From the NCBI GenBank assembly GCA_049694275.1, contig JBAVQS010000336.1, positions 1 through 13,337 of the forward strand: a DNA stretch of 13,337 nucleotides, read 5' to 3'. Shown piece by piece: positions 7,307-13,337 of this stretch. The notes under the pieces are model-generated. The model was not told the DNA's origin. It saw only the letters and a program-made list of their open reading frames with translations, and made no database searches. Within the stretch, counting starts at the first letter, position 1. The number at the start of each line of letters is the position of its first letter. This stretch comes from JBAVQS01 sp049694275. GTDB taxonomy: Bacteria > Chloroflexota > Anaerolineae > UBA4142 > SHND01. A program made the translations under genes and the position numbers.

Positions 7307-7636
7307 ATGAAATCCATTATCGCCATCATACAGAGCGATGATGCCGGAATACTGACCGATGCCCTGCGCGAAAAAGACTTTCAGAGCACCCTGATCAGCA
7401 GCACAGGCGGTTTCTTGCGCGAAGGGAACGCAACACTCCTCATTGGAGTCGAGGATGCGCAGGTGGATGCCGCCTTACGTGTCATCAAGGAAAATTGCAA
7501 TACCCGCACCCAATTCGTCAACCCGATGCCGCCCGTCATGGAGCCAGGCGAGTTATACATGCCCCAGCCCGTCGAGGTGCAGGTCGGCGGCGCCGTTGTT
7601 TTTGTCCTCCCCGTCGAACGGTTTGAACGCTTTTGA
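7307..7636 (+). CDS. darA: DarA/PstA-like cyclic-di-AMP receptor (PII-like)
   Basis: The product has 109 residues, full family length. The N-terminus MKSIIAIIQSDDA, the loop GGFLREGNATLLIGVE (34-49) and the C-terminus VGGAVVFVLPVERFERF match the YaaQ/DarA/PstA family, PII-like trimers that bind cyclic di-AMP at subunit interfaces in Bacillus, Listeria and Staphylococcus. The conserved GGFLRxGN loop is part of that site. A strong AAAGGAG (7294-7300) lies 6 nt before the ATG, so it can be translated well independently of tmk. The tmk-yaaQ order is conserved in Firmicutes. The downstream target is unknown even in well-studied species. Ligand binding here is inferred from family identity. Confidence 0.92.
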   Translation: MKSIIAIIQSDDAGILTDALREKDFQSTLISSTGGFLREGNATLLIGVEDAQVDAALRVIKENCNTRTQFVNPMPPVMEPGELYMPQPVEVQVGGAVVFVLPVERFERF

Positions 7637-7641
7637 ATAAG

Positions 7642-7661
7642 GGGGGCGGACACCCGCCCCC
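7642..7661. terminator. Hairpin between convergent darA and FmdB genes
   Basis: GGGGGCGG (7642-7649) pairs perfectly with CCGCCCCC (7654-7661) over a 4-nt ACAC loop. Plus-strand read-through continues into ACATTTCT; minus-strand into TTATTC. The U tracts are weak, so efficiency is uncertain. The right arm shares its last base with the FmdB stop codon (7663-7661). Confidence 0.6.
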
Positions 7662-8056
7662 TACATTTCTCCCCCCAGGTCGCCGGCCCCTTCACCGGGC
7701 CCGGCCAGCCCCGGCATCGACTGTTCGATCGATTCGGGACTCTCGCCCGATTCGAGACGGTCCACCATCTCATTAAACTCGGGTCCCATATCCTCGCCCA
7801 TCTCTCCGCTCATCTTGCGCATCATCCGCGCCACACTGCGCGGGTCATTCTCGTCCACGTCGCCCAGGCTGGACGGATCGGCCAGCGACTCGAGCCGCGT
7901 CTCTTCGGATTTGAGCGTCGCCACCCGCGAGACGAGGCGCGAGAGGTTGACGCTGTCACAATTGGGACAGCGCGCCTCGCCGACGGCGGAAAAGGAACGA
8001 AAAAAGATACTGACCCGGCGCTTGCAGTTCCCACAACGATATTCATAGATTGGCAT
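7661..8056 (-). CDS. FmdB-family zinc-ribbon protein
   Basis: The product has 131 residues and begins MPIYEYRCGNC, the signature of FmdB-type regulatory/zinc-ribbon proteins. Two CxxC pairs (Cys8/Cys11 and Cys30/Cys33) should bind one zinc. The rest is hydrophilic, acidic and Met/Glu/Gly-rich (for example MMRKMSGEMGEDMG), probably disordered. FmdB was named as a putative regulator of formamidase genes in Methylophilus; the function of most members is unknown. The start at 8056 is chosen from the signature; the frame extends further upstream but crosses the promoter at 8094-8122. GGAGG lies 16 nt before the ATG, which is long. It is monocistronic, divergent from the gene at 8189 and convergent with darA. 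Confidence 0.88.
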   Translation of the reverse strand: MPIYEYRCGNCKRRVSIFFRSFSAVGEARCPNCDSVNLSRLVSRVATLKSEETRLESLADPSSLGDVDENDPRSVARMMRKMSGEMGEDMGPEFNEMVDRLESGESPESIEQSMPGLAGPGEGAGDLGGEM

Positions 8057-8093
8057 AGATCGATTACCCTGCCCTCCGATTTTGGTTGATGAA

Positions 8094-8122
8094 ATTATAG
8101 CGAAAACGATTACGGCTGACAA
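8094..8122 (-). promoter_or_regulatory. Candidate sigma70-type promoter for the FmdB gene
   Basis: On the minus strand TTGTCA (8122-8117) and a perfect TATAAT (8099-8094) are separated by 17 bp. The predicted start is near 8087, giving a leader of about 30 nt before the ATG at 8056. Confidence 0.7.
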
Positions 8123-8149
8123 ACACACGAACCGCCAGGGGCGCGCAGG

Positions 8150-8178
8150 TTGACAAGCAGGCGGCCCGAACGTATAAT
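8150..8178 (+). promoter_or_regulatory. Perfect-consensus sigma70-type promoter, nearly leaderless
   Basis: TTGACA (8150-8155), 17 bp, TATAAT (8173-8178): both hexamers and the spacing equal the housekeeping consensus. The predicted start at about 8184-8187 is only 2-5 nt before the ATG at 8189, and no Shine-Dalgarno sequence exists. The TTG inside the -35 box is in frame with the gene but cannot be its start if this promoter is used. Confidence 0.8.
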
Positions 8179-8188
8179 TTTTCACAAC

Positions 8189-8764
8189 ATGACAAATAAC
8201 GAACTGATGACGCTCGTCAATCAGCTTTCCGACGAGAGCCTGCAAAAACTGCGCGAGTATGCAGAGTTCCTCAAGTGGCGCGAAATCCAGGCCGAGTCCA
8301 AACAAGCGTGGGCCTTTAACTTTATCGAGCATTTTGGCAACGCCCAACGCGGCGCCGAGCGCGACACCGCGGGATTAGAGATCAAAGTCGGAGACGCGGC
8401 GTGCGCAGGTGTCTCCCGCGCGGCGTTGTGGGAGCACCCACCGGTGAGCGGCGCCGCCAAGGTCAGCTACGTTGTGCCCATCCCCCCAAAACTGCGCGGG
8501 CTCAAGCTGCGATTTGCAATTGGCATTCGCGACGGCGCCGAACTTCCGCCGGACCGCTATGTCGCATTCCGGGTGACGGTCAACGATTGGAAGCTCTGGA
8601 GCGCGGTCAAGAATTCACATCACTGGGACGATTACGAAGTTAAGATGCCCGAGCTATCGAGTGATGTGATCCGCATTGAATTTATCACCGATGGGCTAGG
8701 AGATCACCGCTGGAACTGGGCGGTCTGGGGCCAACCGGAGCTAGTCGGCGAGACCCTCAAGTAG
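8189..8764 (+). CDS. Unrecognised two-part protein: helical DUF2281-like head and beta-sandwich-like C-terminus
   Basis: The product has 191 residues, no signal peptide and no membrane segment. Residues 1-35 (MTNNELMTLVNQLSDESLQKLREYAEFLKW) are amphipathic helices resembling the DUF2281-type head found on small antitoxin-like proteins. Residues about 60-187 look like an all-beta domain (VSYVVPIPPKLRGLKLRFAI, YVAFRVTVND, IRIEFITDG, WNWAVWGQPELV), the pattern of NPCBM/jelly-roll carbohydrate-binding-like modules in Chloroflexota proteins, which are normally exported. Here no export signal is seen. Function unknown. The start at 8189 follows from the perfect promoter at 8150-8178. No toxin gene is adjacent: the next gene is an acyl-CoA dehydrogenase 67 bp downstream. 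Both domain names are inferences from pattern. Confidence 0.75.
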   Translation: MTNNELMTLVNQLSDESLQKLREYAEFLKWREIQAESKQAWAFNFIEHFGNAQRGAERDTAGLEIKVGDAACAGVSRAALWEHPPVSGAAKVSYVVPIPPKLRGLKLRFAIGIRDGAELPPDRYVAFRVTVNDWKLWSAVKNSHHWDDYEVKMPELSSDVIRIEFITDGLGDHRWNWAVWGQPELVGETLK

Positions 8765-8831
8765 GGGCGATGCCTGGTGCTCGCCATCCAAACACATTGT
8801 GGTGTAATTGCCAAGGGAGGCAGGGAAGAGA

Positions 8832-9983
8832 ATGGATTTCCAACTGACCGAGGAACAACGCGCAATTCACGACCTGGCGCGCGCCTTTGCCGATAAAGAG
8901 ATTGCGCCGTATGCCGTGGGGTGGGACCGCACCGGCGAATTTCCCGCCGACGTGTATACCAAAATGGGCGCACAGGGGCTGATGGGGATTCCATTTGCCG
9001 AAGTCTACGGCGGCGCGGGCGCCGATGCGGTCTCGCTGACCCTCGCCATCGAAGAAATCGGGCGGGGCGATGGCTCGGTCGGCCTGACCTATGCCGCGCA
9101 CATCGGGCTCGGCTCGGCGCCTATTTACCTGTTCGGGACCGAGGAGCAAAAACACAAGTGGCTGACGCCGCTGGCCCGGGGGGAAGGACTCGGCTCGCTC
9201 GCGCTCACCGAACCCAAGGGCGGCAGTGACCTCGCCGGCTCGGTGCAGACGACGGCCCGGCAGGACGGCGACGCCTGGGTCATTAACGGGAACAAGCTCT
9301 ATGTCACTTCGGGCAAGGTCGCGCGGACGATTATTACGCTTTGCCGGACCAACCCGGAGGCAGGGCACAGCGGATTGAGCCTCATTATCGTGCCCCACGA
9401 CGCCCCTGGCCTTCGCATCGGCAAGCTCGAAGACAAGATGGGGTTGCATACCTCATTGACCACCGAGGTTTTTTATGACGATTGCCGCGTGCCGCGTGAG
9501 AATGTGCTGGGCGCGCCGGGGCAGGGATTCCGCCAGACGATGCAGGTCCTCGACGGCGGGCGGGTCGGCATTGGGGCCCTCTCCGTCGGGTTGGGACAGG
9601 CCGCGCTGGACGCGGCGGTCAAGTATTCGAAAGAGCGCCAGGCGTTCGGTCAGCCCATCGCCGATTTTGGGGCGATTCAAAGCATGATCGCCGACAGCGC
9701 GACGGAACTGGAAGCGGCGCGGTTGCTCGTCTGGCGAGCGGCCATCCTCAAAGACGCAGGCAAGCGTTTTACTACCGAAGCGGCCGAGGCCAAGCTCTTT
9801 GCCACCGAAGCCGCAGACCGGGCGTGCTGGAAGGCGATCCAGATTCTGGGCGGCGCCGGCTATTTGCGCGATATGCAGGTCGAGCGATTCTATCGCGACA
9901 ATCGCTTGATGCTGATTGGCGAGGGGACAAACGAAATCCAGCGGATCATCATTGCGCGGAACCTATTAAAGCTCGAAGCGTGA
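8832..9983 (+). CDS. Acyl-CoA dehydrogenase
   Basis: FAD-dependent alpha,beta-dehydrogenation of an acyl-CoA thioester, passing electrons to electron-transfer flavoprotein; fatty-acid or branched-chain amino-acid breakdown. The product has 383 residues, the usual length. The N-terminal helical domain begins MDFQLTEEQRAIHDLARAFA; LTEPKGGSD (125-133) is the first family signature; the C-terminal ERFYRDNRLMLIGEGTNEIQR holds the likely catalytic base Glu364 at the position used by short/medium-chain enzymes (GEGT). Chain-length preference cannot be read from the sequence. GGGAGG lies 11 nt before the ATG and GGGAAG is closer. An in-frame TTG at 8808 is rejected because the family starts at MDFQLT. 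No etf or thiolase gene is near. Confidence 0.95.
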   Translation: MDFQLTEEQRAIHDLARAFADKEIAPYAVGWDRTGEFPADVYTKMGAQGLMGIPFAEVYGGAGADAVSLTLAIEEIGRGDGSVGLTYAAHIGLGSAPIYLFGTEEQKHKWLTPLARGEGLGSLALTEPKGGSDLAGSVQTTARQDGDAWVINGNKLYVTSGKVARTIITLCRTNPEAGHSGLSLIIVPHDAPGLRIGKLEDKMGLHTSLTTEVFYDDCRVPRENVLGAPGQGFRQTMQVLDGGRVGIGALSVGLGQAALDAAVKYSKERQAFGQPIADFGAIQSMIADSATELEAARLLVWRAAILKDAGKRFTTEAAEAKLFATEAADRACWKAIQILGGAGYLRDMQVERFYRDNRLMLIGEGTNEIQRIIIARNLLKLEA

Positions 9984-10006
9984 TCCTTCACCGGAACAAG
10001 ACCGGC

Positions 10007-10035
10007 AAGCCGGTGGGCAACTGCCCACCGGCTTT
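10007..10035. terminator. Bidirectional terminator between acyl-CoA dehydrogenase and methyltransferase genes
   Basis: A perfect 12-bp stem, left arm 10007-10018 and right arm 10023-10034, with loop AACT, flanked by AA at the left base and TTT at the right, so a U run is present on either strand. It lies between convergent stops at 9983 and 10046 and serves both. Confidence 0.85.
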
Positions 10036-10045
10036 ATAATTCCCC

Positions 10046-10990
10046 CTATCCGTCTTTCTTGGCGCGGCGGCTATTGCCGTTGCTCGATACCCGCGCCCGG
10101 AAGGGGACCGTCTTGCTCTTTTTTTCAGGCGGCTTGAGCTGGCGCGGGGCAAACTCGGGAATAAACGGCTGTTGCGTATAGAGCTGGATACGCGCCTCGG
10201 CAATCTCGATATAGTCCGGGCTGATGTCATAGCCCAGATAATGGCGCTGGGTGAGCTTGGCCGCAATCGCAGTGCTCCCCGTCCCCATGAACGGGTCGAG
10301 CACAATGTCATCCACATTGGTATAGAGCAGGGTGAGCCGCAAGGGGAGGTCGAGCGGGAACGGCGCCGGGTGCTCGATCTCTTTGTACAGGTGCTTGATC
10401 TTTTTGCTCTGCGTGGCAAAGTGCCAGATGCTGTTCTCAATCTCCCGCACCGACGCTTGCGCCGTGTCATCTCCATGCCAGATGCTCTTGGTCCACGCGA
10501 CAAACTCCATGTTCTCAATCCCGCTATAATCCCCATGTGTATAGGGCTTATCCAGGCGCATGGTCTCTTTGGAAAAGACCATGATGTACTCGTGGGTGTC
10601 GCGGAGGACGGGGTTCGAGGAGCGACCAAAGCTTCCCCAGGCGGTCGAGACGCCGGCGCTGACCGATTTATCCCAGAGGATTTCGCCCCGCATCAGAAAT
10701 TTGAGATCCAGGAACTGCCGGATGATAAAAGCGTGGAGCGGGAGATATGGGTTGCGATTGGTGTTGGCGACGTTCACCGCGATGCGGCCGCCGGGGACGA
10801 GGACCCGCTGGCACTCTTTCCACACCCCCATCAGCATGTCCAGGTATTCGTCGAGCGGCCGGTGGTCGGCGTAATAGTTATAATCCTTGCCAACGTTGTA
10901 TGGGGGCGACGTGACAATGAGCTGGACGGAATTGTCGTCCACGTCCCGCATCGCGTTCGAGCTTGCACAATAAATCCGATCGAGTTCCAT
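10046..10990 (-). CDS. Site-specific DNA methyltransferase (beta-class, SPPY motif), no adjacent restriction enzyme
   Basis: Transfers methyl from S-adenosylmethionine to an exocyclic amino group in DNA. The product has 314 residues. Catalytic motif IV TSPPYNVG is at 27-34, and the AdoMet-binding motif I DPFMGTGST at 232-240 follows it, which is the beta-class order. The S at the first motif-IV position is typical of N4-cytosine enzymes, but some N6-adenine enzymes share it. The middle (about 100-200) should hold target recognition. The last 30 residues are basic. No nuclease gene lies within 3 kb on either side, so it is an orphan within the window. The start at 10990 is preferred over 11077 since GGAGG is just upstream (only 2 nt spacing, unusually short) and family homology begins at MELDRIYC. 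Confidence 0.93.
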   Translation of the reverse strand: MELDRIYCASSNAMRDVDDNSVQLIVTSPPYNVGKDYNYYADHRPLDEYLDMLMGVWKECQRVLVPGGRIAVNVANTNRNPYLPLHAFIIRQFLDLKFLMRGEILWDKSVSAGVSTAWGSFGRSSNPVLRDTHEYIMVFSKETMRLDKPYTHGDYSGIENMEFVAWTKSIWHGDDTAQASVREIENSIWHFATQSKKIKHLYKEIEHPAPFPLDLPLRLTLLYTNVDDIVLDPFMGTGSTAIAAKLTQRHYLGYDISPDYIEIAEARIQLYTQQPFIPEFAPRQLKPPEKKSKTVPFRARVSSNGNSRRAKKDG

Positions 10991-11004
10991 ATCCTCCGCG
11001 CGCG

Positions 11005-11033
11005 AGAACGCGGCCGTCAGGGGGCCGCATTCT
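11005..11033 (-). promoter_or_regulatory. Leader hairpin in front of the methyltransferase start
   Basis: Arms 11005-11015 and 11023-11033 around a 7-nt loop. In the minus-strand RNA all 11 pairs form, with one U-G wobble at 11029/11009; on the plus strand that pair is a C-A mismatch, so it fits a minus-strand RNA structure. It ends 14 nt before the ATG and could mask or present the GGAGG at 10997-10993. Confidence 0.55.
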
Positions 11034-11048
11034 CTAAATCGCAACTCG

Positions 11049-11077
11049 ATTGTAGCACAGCCGCGCGCGCAGCGCAA
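11049..11077 (-). promoter_or_regulatory. Candidate promoter for the methyltransferase
   Basis: On the minus strand, TTGCGC (11077-11072), 17 bp, TACAAT (11054-11049), with TGC before the -10 box (extended -10). The predicted start is near 11042, giving a leader of about 50 nt that includes the hairpin at 11005-11033. No clear terminator separates it from the isopentenyl phosphate kinase gene, so read-through is also possible. Confidence 0.45.
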
Positions 11078-11139
11078 TGGGACTGGTGTTCTAAGGGTAC
11101 TTCGTGAAACAACAATCCGGTCAATCCGTAGAATTCGCT

Positions 11140-11937
11140 TTACGCGGCATGAATATGGGTGCCCTCTGTTAAGCTTTCGTTACCCAGCGCTCGCTCAATC
11201 ATTCCCTCCCGGCTGCCGATGATATAGACATCGAGATGCGGCAACTGCTGGACGAGCGCGAGGTTACGGCGGACCTTGTCGAGCATCCCGCCGGTGACGT
11301 CGACGCCGTGCGAGCCGCCGACCCCTGCTTCAATGGCGGCAAACGCAGCAGGCGTGATTTCGGAAATGCGCCCGGCGCCGGGCGACCTGGATGGATCGGC
11401 GGTGTAGACGCCGTCGACCTGACTCACGTAAACCAGACGGTCGGGCTGTAAAAGGGGGGCGAGATACGCAAAGAGCTTTTCGGTCGAGGCGATGGACATT
11501 TCGCGCGTTTCGTCCAGCGCAACGTCCCCATAGATGAGCGGGACGAGGTCATGCTCCAGCGCCGCCCGAATGTGCGCCACCTCGAGCGATAGCAGTTCGC
11601 CGTCGCGACAGCGCGCCGAGGCGGAAGGTTGGAGTGAGAGGACCGGCACGCCCTCTGTGAGCAGGATATCGGCGACAATCCGGTTGAGGCGATTGGCGGC
11701 TGCGCCCGTTTCGGCATAGGCCTTCCAGGCGCTGGGCAGCCCATAGCCAGATCGTTTCGCGGCAAAGTGCCCAAAAGAGCCACTACCATGTCCAATGAGC
11801 AGGCGTAAGTCGGGATGGTTTGCCCTGGCGCGCTGCACCTCCCGCGCCGCCCGGCGAATGATATCCGGGCGGGGCATGGCCTCGCGCGTCTTATCGGTGA
11901 TCGCCGAGCCGCCGAGCTTGAGAAAAACGAATGCCAT
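11140..11937 (-). CDS. Isopentenyl phosphate kinase
   Basis: Phosphorylates isopentenyl phosphate to isopentenyl diphosphate with ATP, the last step of an alternative mevalonate route; cytoplasmic. The product has 265 residues, an amino-acid-kinase-fold protein. LKLGGSAITDK (6-16) is the nucleotide/phosphate loop; GHGSGSFGH (49-57) carries the His that IPK uses with its substrate phosphate; GDVALD from 137, STEKLFAYLA from 151 and VTGGMLDKV (214-222) complete the signature. These separate it from glutamate, aspartate and UMP kinases. In Roseiflexus (Chloroflexota) the enzyme works with phosphomevalonate decarboxylase; neither that gene nor other mevalonate genes are here. It is the third gene of the upp-dCMP deaminase cluster, 17 bp after the previous stop. 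No strong Shine-Dalgarno sequence is seen. Confidence 0.93.
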   Translation of the reverse strand: MAFVFLKLGGSAITDKTREAMPRPDIIRRAAREVQRARANHPDLRLLIGHGSGSFGHFAAKRSGYGLPSAWKAYAETGAAANRLNRIVADILLTEGVPVLSLQPSASARCRDGELLSLEVAHIRAALEHDLVPLIYGDVALDETREMSIASTEKLFAYLAPLLQPDRLVYVSQVDGVYTADPSRSPGAGRISEITPAAFAAIEAGVGGSHGVDVTGGMLDKVRRNLALVQQLPHLDVYIIGSREGMIERALGNESLTEGTHIHAA

Positions 11938-11954
11938 GGCAAGAGAAATGGACT

Positions 11955-12425
11955 CTACCGGTTTCCGGCGATGACACTTGGCGGCGGCGGTGGGGTGCGG
12001 TCGCCCAGATCCAGATGGTCGATCTTGAGCCCCGCCATGCGCAGGTATTTCATTGCGAGCTCATCTGGATAATTCCCGGCATAGACTACTCGCTTGACGC
12101 CGGCATTGATAATCATCTTGGCGCAGGTCACGCACGGCTGGTGCGTGATATAGATCGTCGCGCCTTCCAGCGGGACGCCGTACTCGGCGCCCTGGATAAT
12201 CGCGTTCTGCTCGGCATGGAGACAGCGAACACAGTGCCCGCCGACCATCTCGCATCCCTCTTCGGTGCAATGCGGCAGACCTTTCGGCGCGCCGTTATAG
12301 CCGGTTGTCAGGATGCGCTTGTCCTTGACAATGATCGCGCCGACCTGCGCGCGCAGGCAGGTGGCGCGCCGGGAAACGTCGAGCGTGATTTCGAGAAAAT
12401 AGTTATCCCAATCGGGTCGTGACAT
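11955..12425 (-). CDS. dCMP deaminase (ComEB-like)
   Basis: Zinc-dependent deamination of dCMP to dUMP, the substrate of thymidylate synthase. The product has 156 residues. HAEQNAI (70-76) supplies the zinc ligand His70 and the catalytic Glu72; PCVTC (97-101) supplies Cys98 and Cys101. The N-terminal block ATCLRAQVGAIIV and TGYNGAP (41-47) are dCMP-deaminase hallmarks. Cys53, Cys58, His64, Cys65 and Cys68 in the insert may bind a second structural zinc, as in ComEB/T4-type enzymes. A proline run precedes the C-terminus. Only 3 nt separate the start from the upp stop, so the two are translationally coupled; the weak GGACGGGG upstream lies within the end of upp. dCTP/dTTP allostery is known in relatives but cannot be judged here. 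Confidence 0.95.
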   Translation of the reverse strand: MSRPDWDNYFLEITLDVSRRATCLRAQVGAIIVKDKRILTTGYNGAPKGLPHCTEEGCEMVGGHCVRCLHAEQNAIIQGAEYGVPLEGATIYITHQPCVTCAKMIINAGVKRVVYAGNYPDELAMKYLRMAGLKIDHLDLGDRTPPPPPSVIAGNR

Positions 12426-12428
12426 TGT

Positions 12429-13076
12429 TTACCCCGTCCCAAACTGCCGGTCGCCGGCGTCGCCGAGGCCGGGCATGATATAACCGGGCGGGAACTTGTC
12501 GCCCGGACCACTCAGGCGATCATCAATCGCGGCGAGATAGATATCGACATCGGGATGTGCTTCGGTCAGTCGCGCGATCCCTTCCGGAGCGCCGATGATG
12601 CCAATGTACTTGATTCGCCGGGCGCCCCACTTTTTCAGGACATCGACCGCCGCGGCGGCGGTGCCGCCGGTCGCCAGCATCGGGTCGAGCACCAGGACGA
12701 CATCGACCGTGGGAGCGACCGGGAGCTTGTTGTAATACGAGACGGGGTAGAGGGTACGCTCGTCTCGATAGAGGCCGATATGCCAGACTTCGGCGGCGGG
12801 CATCATTTCCCAAAAACCCTCGACCATGCCGAGGCCGGCGCGCAGGATGGGGACGAGGCCGATTTTTTCCGCCAACTCGCTCCCGGTGGTTTCAACCAGC
12901 GGGGTTGTGACCGGCCGCTCTTTGAGGGCCAGGTCCTGGGTTGCCTCGTACGCGAGGAGAATGCCCAACTCGCGAATCAACTCGCGGAACTTTTTGGACT
13001 TGGTCGCGACATCTCGCAGTTTGGTTAATTTATGACGGATGAGGGGATGATTGGAGACGTGCACACGGGAATTCAT
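12429..13076 (-). CDS. upp: Uracil phosphoribosyltransferase
   Basis: Salvages uracil: uracil + PRPP to UMP + diphosphate; cytoplasmic. The product has 215 residues, near the usual 208-210. The PRPP loop is VLDPMLATGGTAAAA (129-143), and the C-terminal GYIMPGLGDAGDRQFGT (198-214) is the uracil-binding signature that separates upp from other type-I phosphoribosyltransferases. ETTGSELAEKIGLVPILRAGLGM is the family's conserved mid-region. A strong AAGGAG (13087-13082) lies 5 nt before the ATG. It is the first gene of the minus-strand cluster; its promoter should lie within 13090-13200, where only weak boxes are seen. No PyrR-type attenuator is visible. Confidence 0.97.
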   Translation of the reverse strand: MNSRVHVSNHPLIRHKLTKLRDVATKSKKFRELIRELGILLAYEATQDLALKERPVTTPLVETTGSELAEKIGLVPILRAGLGMVEGFWEMMPAAEVWHIGLYRDERTLYPVSYYNKLPVAPTVDVVLVLDPMLATGGTAAAAVDVLKKWGARRIKYIGIIGAPEGIARLTEAHPDVDIYLAAIDDRLSGPGDKFPPGYIMPGLGDAGDRQFGTG

Positions 13077-13337
13077 GAATTCTCCTTCTCATGCAAGATG
13101 AAAGGCACAGGTGCTACTCCCAAATGACATAGGGCAACCATAATTTCTTGGTCGTGATTAATTCAATGCCTTCGGGCAACTGCAACAAGCTGTATACCCC
13201 TGTAAAAAACACGTAACCGTTCAGTGGTGTGACAACCAGCGCGTCAATGACGATTATTGACGATGGTCACGGCAACGAGACGAGTGCATAATTGTGACAT
13301 GAGTGCCGAGCAAACTCCTTCGGGCATTTCAGCGGAA
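13077..13337. other. Upstream region of upp: no intact gene seen
   Basis: This 261-bp end region is visibly lower in GC than the genes beside it. It contains the upp Shine-Dalgarno sequence, the possible gene fragment at 13114-13266 and a 7-bp inverted repeat, CGTCAAT (13242-13248) with ATTGACG (13256-13262), around a 7-nt spacer. No good promoter pair was found for upp, only weak boxes such as TTGAAT followed by TATGGT on the minus strand. Confidence 0.5.
13114..13266 (-). pseudogene. Possible C-terminal fragment of a protein gene upstream of upp
   Basis: A minus-strand frame, open for 50 codons between a TGA (13269-13267) and a TAG (13116-13114), reads like the end of a real protein: VVTPLNGYVFFTGVYSLLQ, then LPEGIELITTKKLWLPYVIW. 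It has no plausible start. A neighbouring frame is open further upstream to about 13240, so a frameshift or nonsense change in an older gene is possible. The evidence is weak and only amino-acid composition supports it. Confidence 0.25.

Noticed and set aside
8189..8764. Antitoxin of a toxin-antitoxin pair
   Set aside because: Only the first 35 residues resemble antitoxin-like heads, the protein is too long, and no toxin-sized gene is adjacent on either side.
8757..9449. 230-codon minus-strand open frame opposite acyl-CoA dehydrogenase
   Set aside because: Antisense shadow of a gene with clear family signatures; it also runs over the acyl-CoA dehydrogenase ribosome-binding site.
10172..11107. 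311-codon plus-strand open frame opposite the methyltransferase
   Set aside because: It mirrors the methyltransferase codons in high-GC DNA, has no ribosome-binding site and shows no domain pattern.
10046..13076. Restriction-modification or other defence island around the methyltransferase
   Set aside because: All neighbours are housekeeping metabolic genes; no nuclease, helicase, integrase or repeat boundary was found.
1..13337. tRNA, rRNA, CRISPR array or insertion sequence
   Set aside because: I saw no cloverleaf-like sequence with a TTCRA arm, no regularly spaced repeats and no transposase or terminal inverted repeats, though a covariance search was not possible.

Overview
The window looks like chromosomal DNA from a GC-rich bacterium, most likely a member of the Chloroflexota (Anaerolineae-like). 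The pointers are Thr-Asn-Thr-Pro linkers in a lamin-tail membrane protein, an isopentenyl phosphate kinase (known from Roseiflexus-type Chloroflexota), a SpoIIIAA/Ycf45-like R3H ATPase, a Met/acid-rich FmdB-type zinc ribbon, and dual-GAF proteins. This is inference from protein style. There is no rRNA, tRNA, CRISPR array, transposase, integrase or phage gene in view.

Layout from left to right. (1) 1-1346, minus: a dual-GAF protein whose 3' end falls at or beyond the left edge. (2) 1565-3709, plus: a large envelope protein (anchor, Pro/Thr linker, lamin-tail domain, about seven to eight membrane segments), read divergently from the GAF gene; both have credible sigma70-type promoters in the 218-bp gap. 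A strong hairpin terminator follows. (3) 3912-7636, plus: a tandem GNAT-like protein, then 4 bp later a SpoIIIAA/Ycf45-like AAA ATPase with an R3H domain, then thymidylate kinase (tmk), then a DarA/PstA-like cyclic-di-AMP receptor. (4) 7661-8056, minus: an FmdB-type zinc-ribbon protein, divergent from (5) 8189-8764, plus: an unrecognised 191-residue two-part protein driven by a perfect TTGACA-17-TATAAT promoter that leaves almost no 5' leader. (6) 8832-9983, plus: an acyl-CoA dehydrogenase ending at a perfect 12-bp hairpin. (7) 10046-13076, minus: upp, dCMP deaminase and isopentenyl phosphate kinase as a tight three-gene cluster, then an orphan SPPY-type DNA methyltransferase 149 bp downstream. 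(8) 13077-13337 holds the upp ribosome-binding site, a possible broken gene tail and a small inverted repeat.

Functional links. Uracil phosphoribosyltransferase makes UMP, dCMP deaminase makes dUMP, and thymidylate kinase phosphorylates dTMP, so three pyrimidine/dTTP-supply steps lie within 7 kb in two operons. The tmk-darA pair repeats an arrangement known from Firmicutes. The kinase in the upp operon serves isoprenoid synthesis. No gene cluster here is plainly a new defence or mobile system. The parts most worth follow-up are the lamin-tail/membrane fusion, the tandem GNAT coupled to the R3H ATPase, the 191-residue protein, and the structured intergenic regions before tmk and before the methyltransferase.
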